Shown piece after piece: positions 42,484 to 55,600 of a DNA stretch of 64,000 nucleotides. Position 1 is the stretch's first letter, and each line of letters starts with the position of its first letter. The position numbers were made by a program, and so were the translations under genes. The DNA lies in NCBI RefSeq assembly GCF_003315205.1, contig NZ_QNRR01000003.1, forward strand, positions 1 through 64,000, written 5' to 3'. The stretch is from Roseimicrobium gellanilyticum (GTDB lineage Bacteria; Verrucomicrobiota; Verrucomicrobiia; Verrucomicrobiales; Verrucomicrobiaceae). The notes under the pieces are model-generated. The model worked only from the letters and a program-made list of their open reading frames with translations. It did no database searches and was not told where the DNA came from.

Positions 42484-42933
42484 TCACACAAATGCCGCAG
42501 GATCACCGTAGGGCATGCGGCTCGTCCCCGTGAGACGCTCGGACAGCAACCCGCTGGCGCGATCGATCAGCTCATTGCACGTAAATGGTTTCGCCAGGAA
42601 ATGGGACGTGAATTCCCCAGCCGCGTTTGTCAGGGCACCCAAACCAAATCCGCTCATCATGATGACAGGGATACCTGACGTCTTGGGATGCTCCCGGAGA
42701 CTCCGCAAAGCTCGGAGGCCATTCCCACGGGGCATCATGACATCCAGCACGATGAGTTGCGGATTTTCTGCAACCGCCAGATCCAGTACCGCACTCCCAT
42801 TGGAGGCGAAAATGAGATGTTCGAAGCCGGCGGTCCGAAACATTTCACCGAGGAGTTCCCGCATAGCAGGTTCATCATCAGCCACAAGAATCTTCTTAGT
42901 GTGAATGGGATGGTCTAGATCAGCTAGTTTCAT
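42484..42933 (-). CDS. Single-domain response regulator (149 aa)
   Basis: A stand-alone CheY-like receiver. KKILVADDEPAMRELLGEM holds the acidic pair for Mg2+, IVLDVMMPRGNG the phosphorylated Asp, VIMMSGFGLG the Thr/Ser switch position and SHFLAKPFTCNELI the conserved Lys. It has no output domain, so it acts by protein contact within a phosphorelay or signalling complex. The start at ATG 42933 (MKLADLDHPIHT) is preferred over a longer N-terminus rich in Tyr and Ser with no family resemblance. No sensor kinase is nearby. A TATAAT-like box on the minus strand (42972-42967) about 35 bases upstream of the ATG may be its promoter. Confidence 0.85.
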   Translation of the reverse strand: MKLADLDHPIHTKKILVADDEPAMRELLGEMFRTAGFEHLIFASNGSAVLDLAVAENPQLIVLDVMMPRGNGLRALRSLREHPKTSGIPVIMMSGFGLGALTNAAGEFTSHFLAKPFTCNELIDRASGLLSERLTGTSRMPYGDPAAFV

Positions 42934-43575
42934 GGGAGGTATGGCGGTTTCGAATAAAGTGTAGTAATTATAAGAACTATAACAAGTCTTATGCTGTAAG
43001 GTATTGTTCAAATTTCGTCATAATTACATCCGGCTCCCGTGAGCGTCTCCATTCCACAAGATTCCGACGCCTGAGTCAAGACTCGAGTCCCTACGTAATT
43101 TATTCATATTCAACGAACAACATCACTTGGAAAAACGCCGGTCGACGCTTGTTTCCACACGCCAAACCCCGATGAAAATGGGGTTCGCCCGCCCGGTTTG
43201 TGCGTCCGCATTCCCAAGGAGGATTTTACGAGACCGCCATCGGATCGCGCAAATTCAGAGCAATTGGAAACCTTGTTGCAGATATTTCAGATGCCCCCAC
43301 GTGGGTTAGCTCCATGGCTCTGCGATCAGTCCAGGGGAGAATGACGCCATGAAGGTTTCTTCCACGGGCGCAATCTCCAACCGAGCCAAACCCACCAGTC
43401 CACAAGGTGCCGAACTCGGTCCTCCAATCGCAAATGTATCGAGGATAATTTTCCCCATACCCCGAACGTCCAATCCCTGCAGCACGCAGGTGAAATTTGA
43501 CCAGAACCCCCCAGCCAGGCGATGGACGGTAGATGATGCAGGGCTCAGGTGCTGGTAGCCATAGGCCCCCCCTTG
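42934..43575. other. Intergenic stretch without a gene
   Basis: About 640 bases without a convincing gene. The first part is AT-rich and includes the probable promoter of the response regulator. The rest has short palindromes such as GAGTC-AA-GACTC (43073-43084) and no protein-like frame longer than 130 codons that I can support. Confidence 0.5.
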
Positions 43576-43600
43576 CCTTGCGTTTCTTCAGAACGCAAGG
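43576..43600 (-). terminator. Hairpin after the giant gene
   Basis: CCTTGCGTT and AACGCAAGG form a perfect 9-base stem with a 7-base loop, 28 bases after the stop codon of the giant gene. No T-tract follows on the minus strand, so termination may depend on Rho. Confidence 0.55.
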
Positions 43601-43627
43601 GGCCACAGGCACCCTGAAGCACCCGGC

Positions 43628-46600
43628 TCAGCCTTCCACTCCGTTGGTACCAGCACGCGGACGGCGGCGGCGCAGGCAGAATGCGGCGAGGCCGAAGAAC
43701 AGCAAGAAAGCCTTGCCAGGCTCCGGCACCACCACAAGCAAGCCGCTGGTGTTGAAGAGCGTCAGGTCGTAGGAAAGACCGGCGCCAAGCGTCGGCAGGG
43801 CGAGGTCACCAATCAAACCACCTTGGCGGGAATTCCCAGAGAGAGCCGCGCCATTGTTGAAGTCATTGATCAACACGCTGGTCCAGTCAAAGAGGTCCAG
43901 CACGTCGCCAAAGGCTGGCGTCCATCCTTCCACCACAATCTGCCCGCCCTTTCCAAGCGTCAGAGTGCCGCTGACAACGATGGAGTCATGATCGCCAATG
44001 GCTGCCCCGTTCCATCCGTTTTCCTGGGAGTTGAGGTAGGCGAGGAGAGTGCCATTGTCGATGTTGGTCTTGATGTTCAGCGCATCGTTGAGCGTGGACG
44101 AGGTGACCGTGAGCAGGGCGCGAGTCACAGGAGTGGCAGAGCCGGCCAGCGTGAGGTTCTGGAACGTGAGCGTGCCGTTCTGGTCGCCTGCGCTGCTGAT
44201 GATATCGACCGTGGAGGATCCGGGCATCACCACGCCCACATTGCTCACTGCACCCTTGTTGCTGGTGATGACCACGGTGCCCGTGATATTTCCCTGACCG
44301 CTCACCACACCATCAATCTGGGCGCCACCCGTGACTGCGGTGGCATCAAAGGTCGCTCCGGATTTCACTTCAACCCAAGTTGCATCGGCGATGGAACCTG
44401 TCGCTCCCAAAGCCAGGGTTCCCTGGTCGACCTGAACCTTGCCCGTCTGGGTGTTCACTCCGTTGAAGGTCGTGGTACCAGCTCCCGTCTTCACAAAGGG
44501 TCCAGAACCACTGATCACACCATTGAAGACCGAGTTACCCGCTCCGCCGGCCGTCATACGCCCATTCAGCACCGTCTTGCCGCCCACCGTGAAGGTCTTG
44601 GAGGCATCCACCTCGATGAAGCCACCCGCCGCATTCACCAGCAGACCACGTGTGGCAGCCGTGGCGAACGTATCTGCAACATGCAGGATACCACCGGAGA
44701 AGGTGATGTTGTTCGCACCAGTCGCCTCTGAGGTCGGTGCGAGGCCAAGGGCAGCGTCATCAGACACCTTCACACGACCCGCCACCAGTTCCATGCCACC
44801 CCAATGGATATTGGCAGGAGCGATGCGGGTGCCGGCAGCAACCGCTTCCGTGGAAAGCAGGATGGTGGTGCCGCTGGTGATCGCAGCGATGGTGGTACCT
44901 GAAGGAATGCCCGGGCCGGAGACCGACATGCCGACGTACCAGCCAGCCGTGCTGGCGACCGTCACCGACTTGCTGCCTGCCGTAATGGTCGCAGCCTGTC
45001 CTCCGGAGCCAAGTGTGAACTCACCCGTACCCTGCTTCACGATGCGCACGCCTTGTGCGACCACACCAGTGTAGCTGAAGTCCGTGTTGTCCGCTCCCAC
45101 ATTGAAGTTGGTGGCAGTGGTGGCGCCGCTGGTGATGGTGCCCGTGGTGCCAGTGATGCTACCCGTGGTGGTGGTGAAGCCATTCAGGTCCAGCACCCCG
45201 TTTGCCTTCATCGTGACATTCTTGGTCGTCGGCAGCGCGTTGTTCACGCCCATCATGAGCACCCCACCCTCGATGATGGTGTTGTTGTAGGTGTTGTTGG
45301 CGTTGCTGAGCTGAATCACGTCCGTGCCCACCTTGGTGAGGTTGAAGGCACCTGTGATTTGGCCCTTGATATCCAGCAGGGCTCCCAGGAGGCGCGGGTT
45401 AAAGGGATCTGCCACATAGCCATTCTGCTTGCCCATGTCGTAGGCCAGCGTGCCGCTGAAGGGATAGATCTGGCCGAGATAGCTGTCTGCCTGAAGATTG
45501 ACCGTGATGCCGGTATCCAGAGTACGGATGACGGCCAGGGCATCCAGGTCAGCGGCGAGATACCCCATGAGGGAGCCACCGTTGAGATTGATGGTCTGGG
45601 TACCAATTTGGCTCTGGTTGATCTGGAGGTGAACTCCCGCTCCAAGCGTGTAGCTCGCACCACCGCGCGCGCCATTCACCGACCAGCGTTCGATGGAACC
45701 ATTGCGCTGGATCAGATTGGCCAGCGGATTGAAACCCGCAACGGCGATATCCAGGGCACCTCCATTGTCGACGATGAAGTTCACCGTCGAGGCCCCGAGA
45801 GAACCTGTGGCGTGCTCAGCGCGAACGGCACCCTCGTTCACCGTGAAGGTACGGGCACCCGTGAACGAACTTGAAATGTCACCCAGGTACATCACACCAT
45901 CACCGATTTTGGTGATGCTGTAGAGACCCTGGTTGTTCAGGTTGTTGAAGCGGGCACCCACGGTCGAGCCCATGCCGAGAGTGGTGGTGCTGCCGAAGTT
46001 GTTGGCCTCAATCTTGAAGATGAAGTCATCATCAAGGGTGACGTTGCCAATGTTGCTGATGGTGCGGCTGTTCTCATTGGTAACCTGCAGGAAACCCGGC
46101 TGGAGACGCTTGGTAGTCCCCGTGGTGGTAAGCAGCACATTGCCAATCTGGATCTGGCGGTCGCTCGGGGCGAAGAAGCGCAGGTGACCGGCATCCACCA
46201 CGGTAATGGTCCCATGACTGAAGGTCGAGAGCGTGGTGTCCCCGGAGAGGTTTTGACTGCCGTTCTGGGTGGCAAAGGAAACTGTCGGAAGACCCAGCGT
46301 ATCCGAAGCCCCCTGGAATCCACCATTGAGAATGATCTGGTTGGTTCCATTGATGCCCGCGCCATACACCGTATCGAATTCCAAGGTGCCCTGATTGACG
46401 ATCCACTTGCCCGCGAAGGAGCGCTGGTCCTGGGCGATGCGCACTGAGCCACCGCCAGACTTCACGAAGTCCGTCGCAGTGATCTGGCCATCCAGGTTCG
46501 TGACGCTCTGCACGGAATACACATAAGCCACACCCGGTGTGTTCGCGGTTCCGAACACCAAATTGGCGCGAATGGCGTTTTCGTTGTTGCTGGTATTGAG

Positions 46601-49600
46601 GATGAGACCTCCAGAGCGGATTTGAATAGTGGTGAAGGTGTTTGTAGCATCTTGCACCAAGGCAGTCGTGGTACCCGCACCACCGAATCGCAATGCGAGA
46701 ATGTCCAGGTTGCTCGTGAGAGTCATCACGGCGTTCTGGCTGATGTCGAGAATCTCCGTCCCATTGTTCAGGAAGGGAGAGTTCGTGCCAAAAGTCACTG
46801 CGCCACCCGTAATGACTGTGATGCCACTGGCGGTGTTCGTCGCACCCGCACCAATCGTGCTTCCCGACGTGAGGCGCTGATAGGTGGTTCCAAACGTGGT
46901 TCCATTGGTGAACAACGTCTGCATTCCATTGGTCGAGCTGTAGCGCATCCACTGGTTGTCACTGGCGCTCACCAGGTAGGGGTTGAGCATCACCGCATCA
47001 TTTGTCAGGGAGTAGTGACCCGTGCCACTTGGCGCCCCCCAGTTGCCATTTCCTGCGGTGCCGACTCCGGCCGTGACGATGAAGGTTTCAGCCCCCGCAA
47101 CGTTCGAAACACGAGTTTGAGCCGCAGCACCAAGGTTGTTGGCGTTGTGGGTGAAGCGCACCATTCCATAGTTGGTCGCAATGCGGTTCAGGCTTGCTGC
47201 TTCGAGAAGTGCATTGCCGTTGGTGTTGTTGCGCACCACACGGATTTCATTCATGCGGTCAAAATTGATGGCGCCTACCAGCTCCATGTTATTCAAGCTG
47301 TTGCTGTTGTCCAAGCCCGAGACTTCGACCGTGGAGCCATTCATGTTGATGGCCGTCGTGTCACCCCACTTGCCGCCCTGAGCTTGAGTCAGCGTGTTTC
47401 CATTGTTGAAGTCGAATACCAATCGGGAACCGGGATGGAATACATAGACGTTGTCATTTGTGTCCACCGACGATCCAACAGCCGAACCCAAGCTTCCACG
47501 GAACTGAACGCGACCATAGACGTCCACTTGTCCCGTGCCGAAGGGAGTAATCGTGCCAGCCGAGGCGCCACCACCAACCGTGGTCTGCAGGCCATTCAGC
47601 GTGGGAGCGCCAGCGCGGTCACGTCCAATGGCCACCACGGTACCGCCGCCGTAGTTGTTGCTCGCGGCAATTTCCACGGCACCACGGCCGTTGACGGTCC
47701 ATGGCTTGCCGACTTGCACGGCGGCATTAACGCCCGTCAGCAAGTTTGCGGTGCTCAGCGTGAGAGTACCGTCCCCACCGCCGAGGCGATAAACACCGGT
47801 GTTGGAAGCACCATAGAGAGTCGTGTCCGCAGCACCCGCACCGAGTGAAGCCAGATTGTAAGTGCCACTGATCTGACCACCGCCCAAGTACCAGTAGCCA
47901 CCAAACACGTTGGCCATGTTGATGAGGGCGCCACCGTACGTGCCTTCCAGTCCAAGGTTGCCTCCATTCGTTCCAGTGCCTGCCCCACCCACGGCGCTGC
48001 CATCGGCATTGCCCGTGAAGATGCTCGCCGCATTCAGGTGATTGCTGAAGGCATCCGTGCCGGAGGTGCCTCGCAGCACAATGCCTGCCTGTGCCGTGCT
48101 GTTGGACATGAAGTACACCAACTGGTTCGGGTTGTACGTCGCGTTTCCATTGGCGCGGGCCACAATCCAGGCACCGGGCATGACGCGGATTTCACCCCCA
48201 TTTGAGTAGGTGTCCGTGGCCGTCTCCGCACGAAGGCCGCCCTGATAGACGTTGATATCACCAGTGAACGTGTTGGCAGCAGTGCCGCGGTTGAAGGTGA
48301 GGTTGCCGAAGCCGGTCTTGTGGAGGTTGCCGCTTCCCGTAAACACGTTGGCTGCATTGGCGCTGCCGATGACCAAACCACCGCGAATCGTGGTGCCCTG
48401 ATCATTGTTCACGAAGAAGTTGGCATTGTCATAGATGGCAAGGCCACCCATCCACTGCATGTTCGCGCTGTTTGCCGGGCTGTTGAAGGTGATGACGGCG
48501 CTGTTCTGCGTCTGGAAGATCGTGCTCACCGCACCCAGTCGCATCAACCGCGTGGCCCCTTGCACACTGAAAGTCGAGTTGCCACGGACGACGATGTGGT
48601 TGCCAGTGCCGGAGGCGTAGTTCAGCGTATCTGTGTTGGCGCCATTGATGAGCAGCGTGCCGCCGTTCACCTCCAGTGAGCCACTGCCCAGGAAGGTGGC
48701 TGTAGCGCTACCGGTGCCATTCAGTCGAAGCGTGCCCGCATTGAGATAGGTGCCACCGGAATAGGTGTTGCCGGCATTACTCAGCCAAAGCGGGCCACCA
48801 CCGGTCTTCACCAGACTTGAGCTGCCCGAGACTACCCCTGCGAGGATGACGTCATGAACAATATTGGTGCCATTGTTGACATTGAAGTTGGTGGTCTTTG
48901 TGTTCAGCGCAATCGGACCAGAGATGGTGAGATCGTAGTCATTGCCATGGGTGAACTGGATGATGGTCCCCTCACTTCCAGCTCCCTGCACGGTCAGCCC
49001 ACCGCCAATGGTCACCATCGAGGCAGAGCTGGTTCCGTTTGCGCGGTCCGTGCTGATTTCCACGTACGGAACCGCCTGGGTGGAAGTTCCGATGACAATG
49101 TTGCGTGAAGTGACCGTAGCGGTGCCTACCGTACGGAGTTCCAGTCGTGGCAGAACGTTGGCCGCATTGTTGTTGTTCGTGCCGAGCAACACGATGTTCG
49201 TGCCCGATCCGCCCGTGGGATTGACCGCACCCGAGTTCCAGAAATTGGTACCATCACCAGCGGAGTTATAGATGTTCAAGGTGCCGCCGTTGAGGACGAT
49301 GTCACCGTTGATGGTATTGTTGCCGGACAAAACGACCTGCGAGCCTGACACACCATTGATCGAAAGCACGCCACCGGTCGTGATGTTGTTGCGGATCCAC
49401 TGCTGGAACCCGCCAACCGCCCAGATGTAGGCATCTCCAGTGAAGGCAAACGTTCCAGCGGCAGCACTACCCTGGGTGGTACTCTGGAATCCAGTGAAGG
49501 TGGCGTTCGCACCGTTGTTGAAGATCACACCTCCGCTGCCAATGTTGAGGGTATAGGCGCCTCCAGAAGACATGCCTACTCCCGCGCGCAGGGCAAACAC

Positions 49601-52600
49601 ATTCGAAACACCCACCGAGGTCACCGCATTTGTCGTGAGGTCCACGAAATCTGTGGAGGTACCCGTGGTCCATGAGGCCGTGGTGCTGGTGACATTCGGG
49701 GCAACCGGAATGAAGCCCAGCCCGTGCGTGTAGGTGAGGAATGTGTTGCTGTTGCTGTAGAAGTAGCGAGGCGACACCATGGAAACTCCATTTGTCAGGG
49801 TTCCCACGCTAGCCGGTGCATTGGCCAGATTGGTGAAGACAAACCGGGTGTGAGCAGTGCCGGAGCCGCCGGTAGGTTGCGCCGTTCCCAAAGCAGCGCC
49901 GGTGATGCGCAGCGTGTCGCTGGCGCTGTTGAAGACAATGCCGGAGGAGCCAATTTCCAGGATAACGGCAGCATTGGTGTTTGGAGTGAGGACGATGTCC
50001 GACAGACCCAGAATCGTAAGGCCACCGATCACTTCGTGGGTATCGCGTTGGTTGAAGCTCCTCAAGTCAAGCGTGGACCCGGGAAGGATGAGCATCGCAT
50101 TATCCTGGAACTTATTAGTGAGATTGGCCGGGTTGATGCCAGTGCCAGTGGAGGTGTCGGCAAGATAGTTGCCGGCGGTATTCACCTGGCTGGTGAAGCC
50201 GGAGATGTAGTCAAAGCTCAGGTAGGAACCAATGCGGAGCGTGATCGGCACCACATTAACGCCAGCGTCGTCGGTAGCCCGACCGGCTCCAATGAACTCC
50301 AGGCGGCCGTAGTTCTCAATGCCGCTGGTAGCGAGGTCGCCATAGACCCGCAGGATATTGGCTGGCGTCTGGCGATAGTTGGAGTTTTGCGGAGCTCCAC
50401 GGAAAATCGTGGTGGCTCCGGTATAGTTTTGGTCAGCATCGAGAAGCACGATGGCATTGCTGTTGATGCTGTTGGTGGCTCCGAACTGTGCACCGCTCTG
50501 GCCAATCTGGAGGCGATTGTCGCCAGTGAGGGTATTGGTGCGGTTGAAGATCAAAGAACCGGCATTGGTTCCGTAGAATCGGTACATCTCACCAATACCA
50601 GCACCGAGCACCGGGTTGTCATAGACGGCGTCAGTCACGGCGGAGAGACCCCACGTACCACTACCGAGCTGCTGGAGATTGATCTCATTCGTCCAACGAC
50701 CGACGTTGGTATTGTTGGTCGTAGGACCAAGGAGGAACGCCAGTGAGCCCCCGGTGGTCGAGCGAAGATTATAGCTGGAAAGCGCTGCGTCATGCATGAC
50801 CTCCACCTGGGTCTGGTGGCCTCCCATGCCGGCAGACCGCACGAAGAGGAGCTGGCCTGCATTCAGGTTGGTCTCAGCAAGGCGAATGGTGTTGATGGCG
50901 TTGGCGTTGTTGAACGAGTTCATCCAGATATCACCCGTGCCCAGCTTCGCCGTGCTGTTGTAGGTGAATGTAGCGGCAGAAGGGGTTTCCTCGTAGCTGT
51001 TTGACCACTGGCCGCGCTGTCCAAACCGGATGCTGCCCAAGGAGGCCACCGTGCCACCCGCGAACGTGGTGTTTGCATTGACATTGAGGCCGGCACCGCC
51101 CTGCTTATTGAGGGTGTTGTAGTTCCCGCCGTCCGAGATATTGGCACCTGTACCGATGGCCAGGTCGCTGCCAATGTTCAGGTTGGCATTCTCTGTCATC
51201 GTGAGCACGCCGTCGACCTGGAGCACGATGGTGTTGCCGCTGCCGGTGGTCAGGGTGAAGCGGTTGACCGACACATTGTTGACGCTGACCGTCTTGTTGG
51301 TGTAGTTGGTCCCCCCCAGGAGACCGCCATCGGTGTTGATGGTGCCTGAAAGCACATTGTTGATGTTATAACCGGTGCGAAGGGTGTGAGCATTGCTCGA
51401 CACATCTCCAGTGTTGTAGCGCAAGTCCAGGGTACCGCCCCGGATGTTGAAGGTAGTGCCACTTGCCAGGGCGCTCTGGGTCTGCACGGCGAAGGTATCG
51501 CCACTGGGCAAGACCATTGCCGCACCATCAGACGCATGAACCCTCAGGGTGCCCTGATCCACAAAGATGTTCGTGGGGGTGTCGTTCCCCAAGGAGCCCG
51601 TCAGCAGGTTGGTCAGTTCAAGAACTCCAGTACCGGTTTTCAACAACGTGGAATTTGCGTCGGCGACCAACTGTCCGGAGAATACGGTGCTGCTGTTGTC
51701 GTTTCCAACAATGAGCCTGTTGGCACCGATGTCGATCGTGCCTTGGCCGGCCAGTGAACCAATGATCTGGTCGTAGCCTGCGGTGCTCATGTCGAAGGTG
51801 GCGCCTGCGGCAATCTGCAGGCCGCTTGCCTGGTTTTTCAGGTTGATGGAGAACTGGCCAAGGATGTTGGCCGCCCCTGCCTGGAGGGTGCCGCCCGCCA
51901 CCGTGGTAAGGCCGGTGTAACGATTGGCCCCGCTCAGAATCAATGTACCGTCACCCGACTTCGTCAGGCCGGTGTTGGTGAGTGTCGCAGCGGAGTTGGT
52001 GCTGTCGATGCTGGCGATGCGTGCGGAGATCGTGGAGGTGTTCCCACCGCCGACGAAGACATTCATTTCCGAGCTGCCCATGTGCAGTTCGCTGTTGCCA
52101 GTGCCAGTGATGTCCGCGCCACTGTTCAAGATCAGGCCGCTGACCAGATTGGTAGTGACAGCCTGGTCACCGATGTTCACCCTAAAGCCACCTAGGTCGA
52201 TGTCGCCGAACGTGAGCAGGGAGTAAACATCCTTCGAGCCCGTGAGCGTGGTATTCGGGTTGTTGGCAAACACCGTGGTTGAGATGGTAGAAAGGGTAGC
52301 GAAATCGCCCTGGGTAATACCGGCGGCGTAGGTCGCCCCCACTATGTTGCCGGCGATCACGGACATAAAGTTGCCCGCGGTGTCGGTGCCGCTGCTTTGC
52401 AGGATGATGTAAGGTGCTATGATACCATTGCCAAAGTTGGCCCCGGACGGTGCGTTGGTAATTCTAAGGACCTCCCCCCCGCCGAAATCGCCGACTTGTG
52501 GGACAACCACCAACGTGCCGCGTCCCGAGCGTGCGCCCAGCGAGCCAACCGTGAACTCCGTGGCGCCCCCCGCCGTGGCATCAATAACCAAGCGTCCCCC

Positions 52601-55600
52601 GTAGTTATTGCCTCCAACCACCAGCGATCCCGTATGCGTTGTGGCCGTGGCGGAGGCGAGGCCGGTAAGCTTGAGAGTTCCACCACCAATCACAAAATTG
52701 TTCTGGGCGTGGCCAAAGGGAGAGCCTGAAGCTTGCGCCACACCCTCAAAAATACCGCGTTGCACGGTATTGGTTACTGCCGCGGCCGAGCCGTAGGTAT
52801 TGACGTTGTTGAACACCACTCTGCCACTGCCTATTTTCTGGATGCTATTCACACCCGCATTACCCTGGCTGATGATCCCGGAGAAGGTGGTGGTACCCGC
52901 AGCGTCGAAGTTAGCAAGGAATGGGGTCACCGTAAGTCCTCCGACTGCAGCGAGATTGAAGTTGCCACTGAACGTGGAGTTTCCGCTGAGACCGCCGATG
53001 ACGTTGGTATTGACCGCACCTGTCGTGATGGACAGCGCATTGCTCACCGTGATGCCTGAGCCCAAGAGGAGCGATCCGGAACCACCGGTGAAGGAGATGC
53101 CTCCCGTACCGGCTGCGCTGTTATTCGTAAGCAGCAAAGTCCCGATTTGTGCCTGCAAGCCACCCTGGAAGGTGTTGGCTCCCGAGAGTTCCAGCACGCC
53201 ACGACCGGTCTTGATGATGGCAGAACTGGTGTTCCCGCCACCGATGACGCCGCTTTGATTGTAGTATCCGGCCTGAATATCGTAGCTGAGATTGAATCCG
53301 TTCGCCAGAGTGACAGCTCCCGTGCCATTCACCGTGGTGTTGTCAAAGGCGCGCACAGAGAGGACGCGAGATGCGACCGTGGGATTGATGGCGCTGCCAA
53401 AGGTAACCGTGGAAGAAGCGGCTCCACTGTTATTCAGATTTCCGAACACCAGCGTCAAGTTGCCCCCGCTCAGGGCCACGGGGCCGAGATTGAGTGAGTA
53501 GGCGTTGGCATTCGAGCGCGCCATCACCGTCGTTGCGGTCGTGACAGTGGTGGCAGGTGCGGTGAAATTGGATGGATTGGTCAGCACAAGGGAGCCACCG
53601 TTCAGTTCCAACGTTCCCCCAAGTGTGGTGCTGTCGGGAGTGTCAAAGATCAGAGTGCCCGCTCCTGCCTTCTGCAGGCCAGCAGCAACGCTTACTGCGC
53701 CCGTGATGCGCGCGAAATTCCCGCTCACATTGATGATCGCCTGGTTGGCACCAGTCGTGGTGAGACTGGAGAACAGCATGCCGCCGTTGTTCACCCCACC
53801 ATCGGCAATGGCCAGGGTAACGGCTCCTGCGGTGGCATCCATGCTCAGCGCGCCAAATTGCACGAACTGGTTGCTGAAGTTACCCGTGCCGCTGTCATGC
53901 CGCAGCGTGCCGCCACCCACGCCGACATTGATGTTCTTGGTGGCAAAGCTGTCGTTGATGTGTTCGTCATCAAATCCGGCCAGACCGCTTTCATTCAGGA
54001 TGCGGAGTGTGCCTCCACGGAAGGTGATGTTCGTTCCGGTGCCCAGGTACGAACCCTCTGCGACGTTGAGGATGCCACCCGCACCGATGCTCACCGTGCC
54101 TGAGAAACCGTCCTGGTCGCCCGTCATCCAGACCACGGAGTTGTTTCCGATATTGGAGAGAGCAGCGTTGTCCTCCGCGCCGATGTACAAAATACCGGAA
54201 CCGGAAAGCACGTTTTCATTCACCCTGAGCGTGCCTGCCAAGTTGTTGGCAGCTGCGCCGGCGTCGAGACCACCGCCGAGGCGGTAGTTTCCACCAAACC
54301 CTGCGCTAATTGGTCCCGCAATCGTGCCGCCAGCGGCCGATGCACCAATCCATACGCGCACGTTACCAGCGGCGGCATTCGTACCGCCCACCCCTCCGAT
54401 GAGATCCTGATTCAGCGTCAGGCCATCCAGCGAAATGAGGAACTTGCCTCCCGCGGTGTTGGCGAGGCGGATGTTCATGATGCCTGTCCCCGTGGTGCTG
54501 AAGCCCAGCATGCGGTTGCTGTTGCTGTTGCCACTAAAGCCGGTGCCCAAAGACAGTGACTGCGTTCCTGTAGTGTGAACGGGAAGGTTGAAATTGAGGA
54601 CCTGGTTTGACCCGAGATTCGAAGGTCCATCCAGCTTGATTCCGCTGTCGGCGGTTACTGTAGAACTGAACGAGATATCGTTGCCAACGACGTTGGCGCC
54701 CGCCACACCATTGCCCTTCAGGTGGATGTAGCCGTCATTGATGACCGTGCCACCCATGTAGTTGTTGTTGGCATTGGTAAAGATCGCAATGCCATTGCCG
54801 GCTTTGGTGTATCCACCATTGGTGATGACTCCGGCGAACTCCGTGAATACTCCATTGCCGTCACTGGTGACGGTGCGCGTGGTGCCGCCCAAATCGATGG
54901 TACCAGAGAGAATCAGCGGATGGCCGTGCACCGCGCCGCCGATGGTGGAGTTGGCCGTCAGCAGAACATCATTGGAAATCGCGCCACGAAATCCAAAGCC
55001 AGTTTCCAGGCCGCCGCCGTTCATCACAATCTTGGCGCTGCCCAATGCTCCAGCACTGCCCACGGTGAGGAACCCAGAGTCCACCTGAATGCGATCCGTC
55101 GCGGCAAAGGTATTGTTGCCCATGAGCGCCACACGACCCGTGCCGGCAGAACTGGCGTGCGCGATACGAAGGCTGCCACCCGAAATATTCCCCATGATTT
55201 GAGCCGTCGCGCCCGTGCTGACCGTGCTGGCGGCAACGATGGAAGCAATGCCCCCCGTGGGTGCATTGAGAGTGATGTTTCCCGTCAGGATATGGCGCCC
55301 GGTGCCGGTGGCGTCACCGAGGGTCAGGGTGTCGTAGATGGTGATGTTGTTCTGGATGACCAGGGCAGTGGCGCCCGTGCTGGCGAGCGTGCCATTCACG
55401 ACGGAGATGTTGTTGGACGAAGGCAGGCTCAGCGAGGTGCCGTTCAGGCCGGGAGTGAGGCGGATGGTGCCCTGGTTGAGGTAAACGCCGCCAGTGAAAC
55501 TGTTGGTTCCAGTGAGATTGAGCACACCAATGCCGGATTTCACCAGGGAGAGGGCTCCGGTGCCGTTGTTGGTGATGTTCGAACTAATGGTCAGCGGATT

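Noticed and set aside
46622-47848. Long plus-strand frames opposite the giant gene, including 54722-55873
   Set aside because: They are antisense shadows of the repeat protein; their translation is rich in Arg, His and Gly with no recognisable fold.
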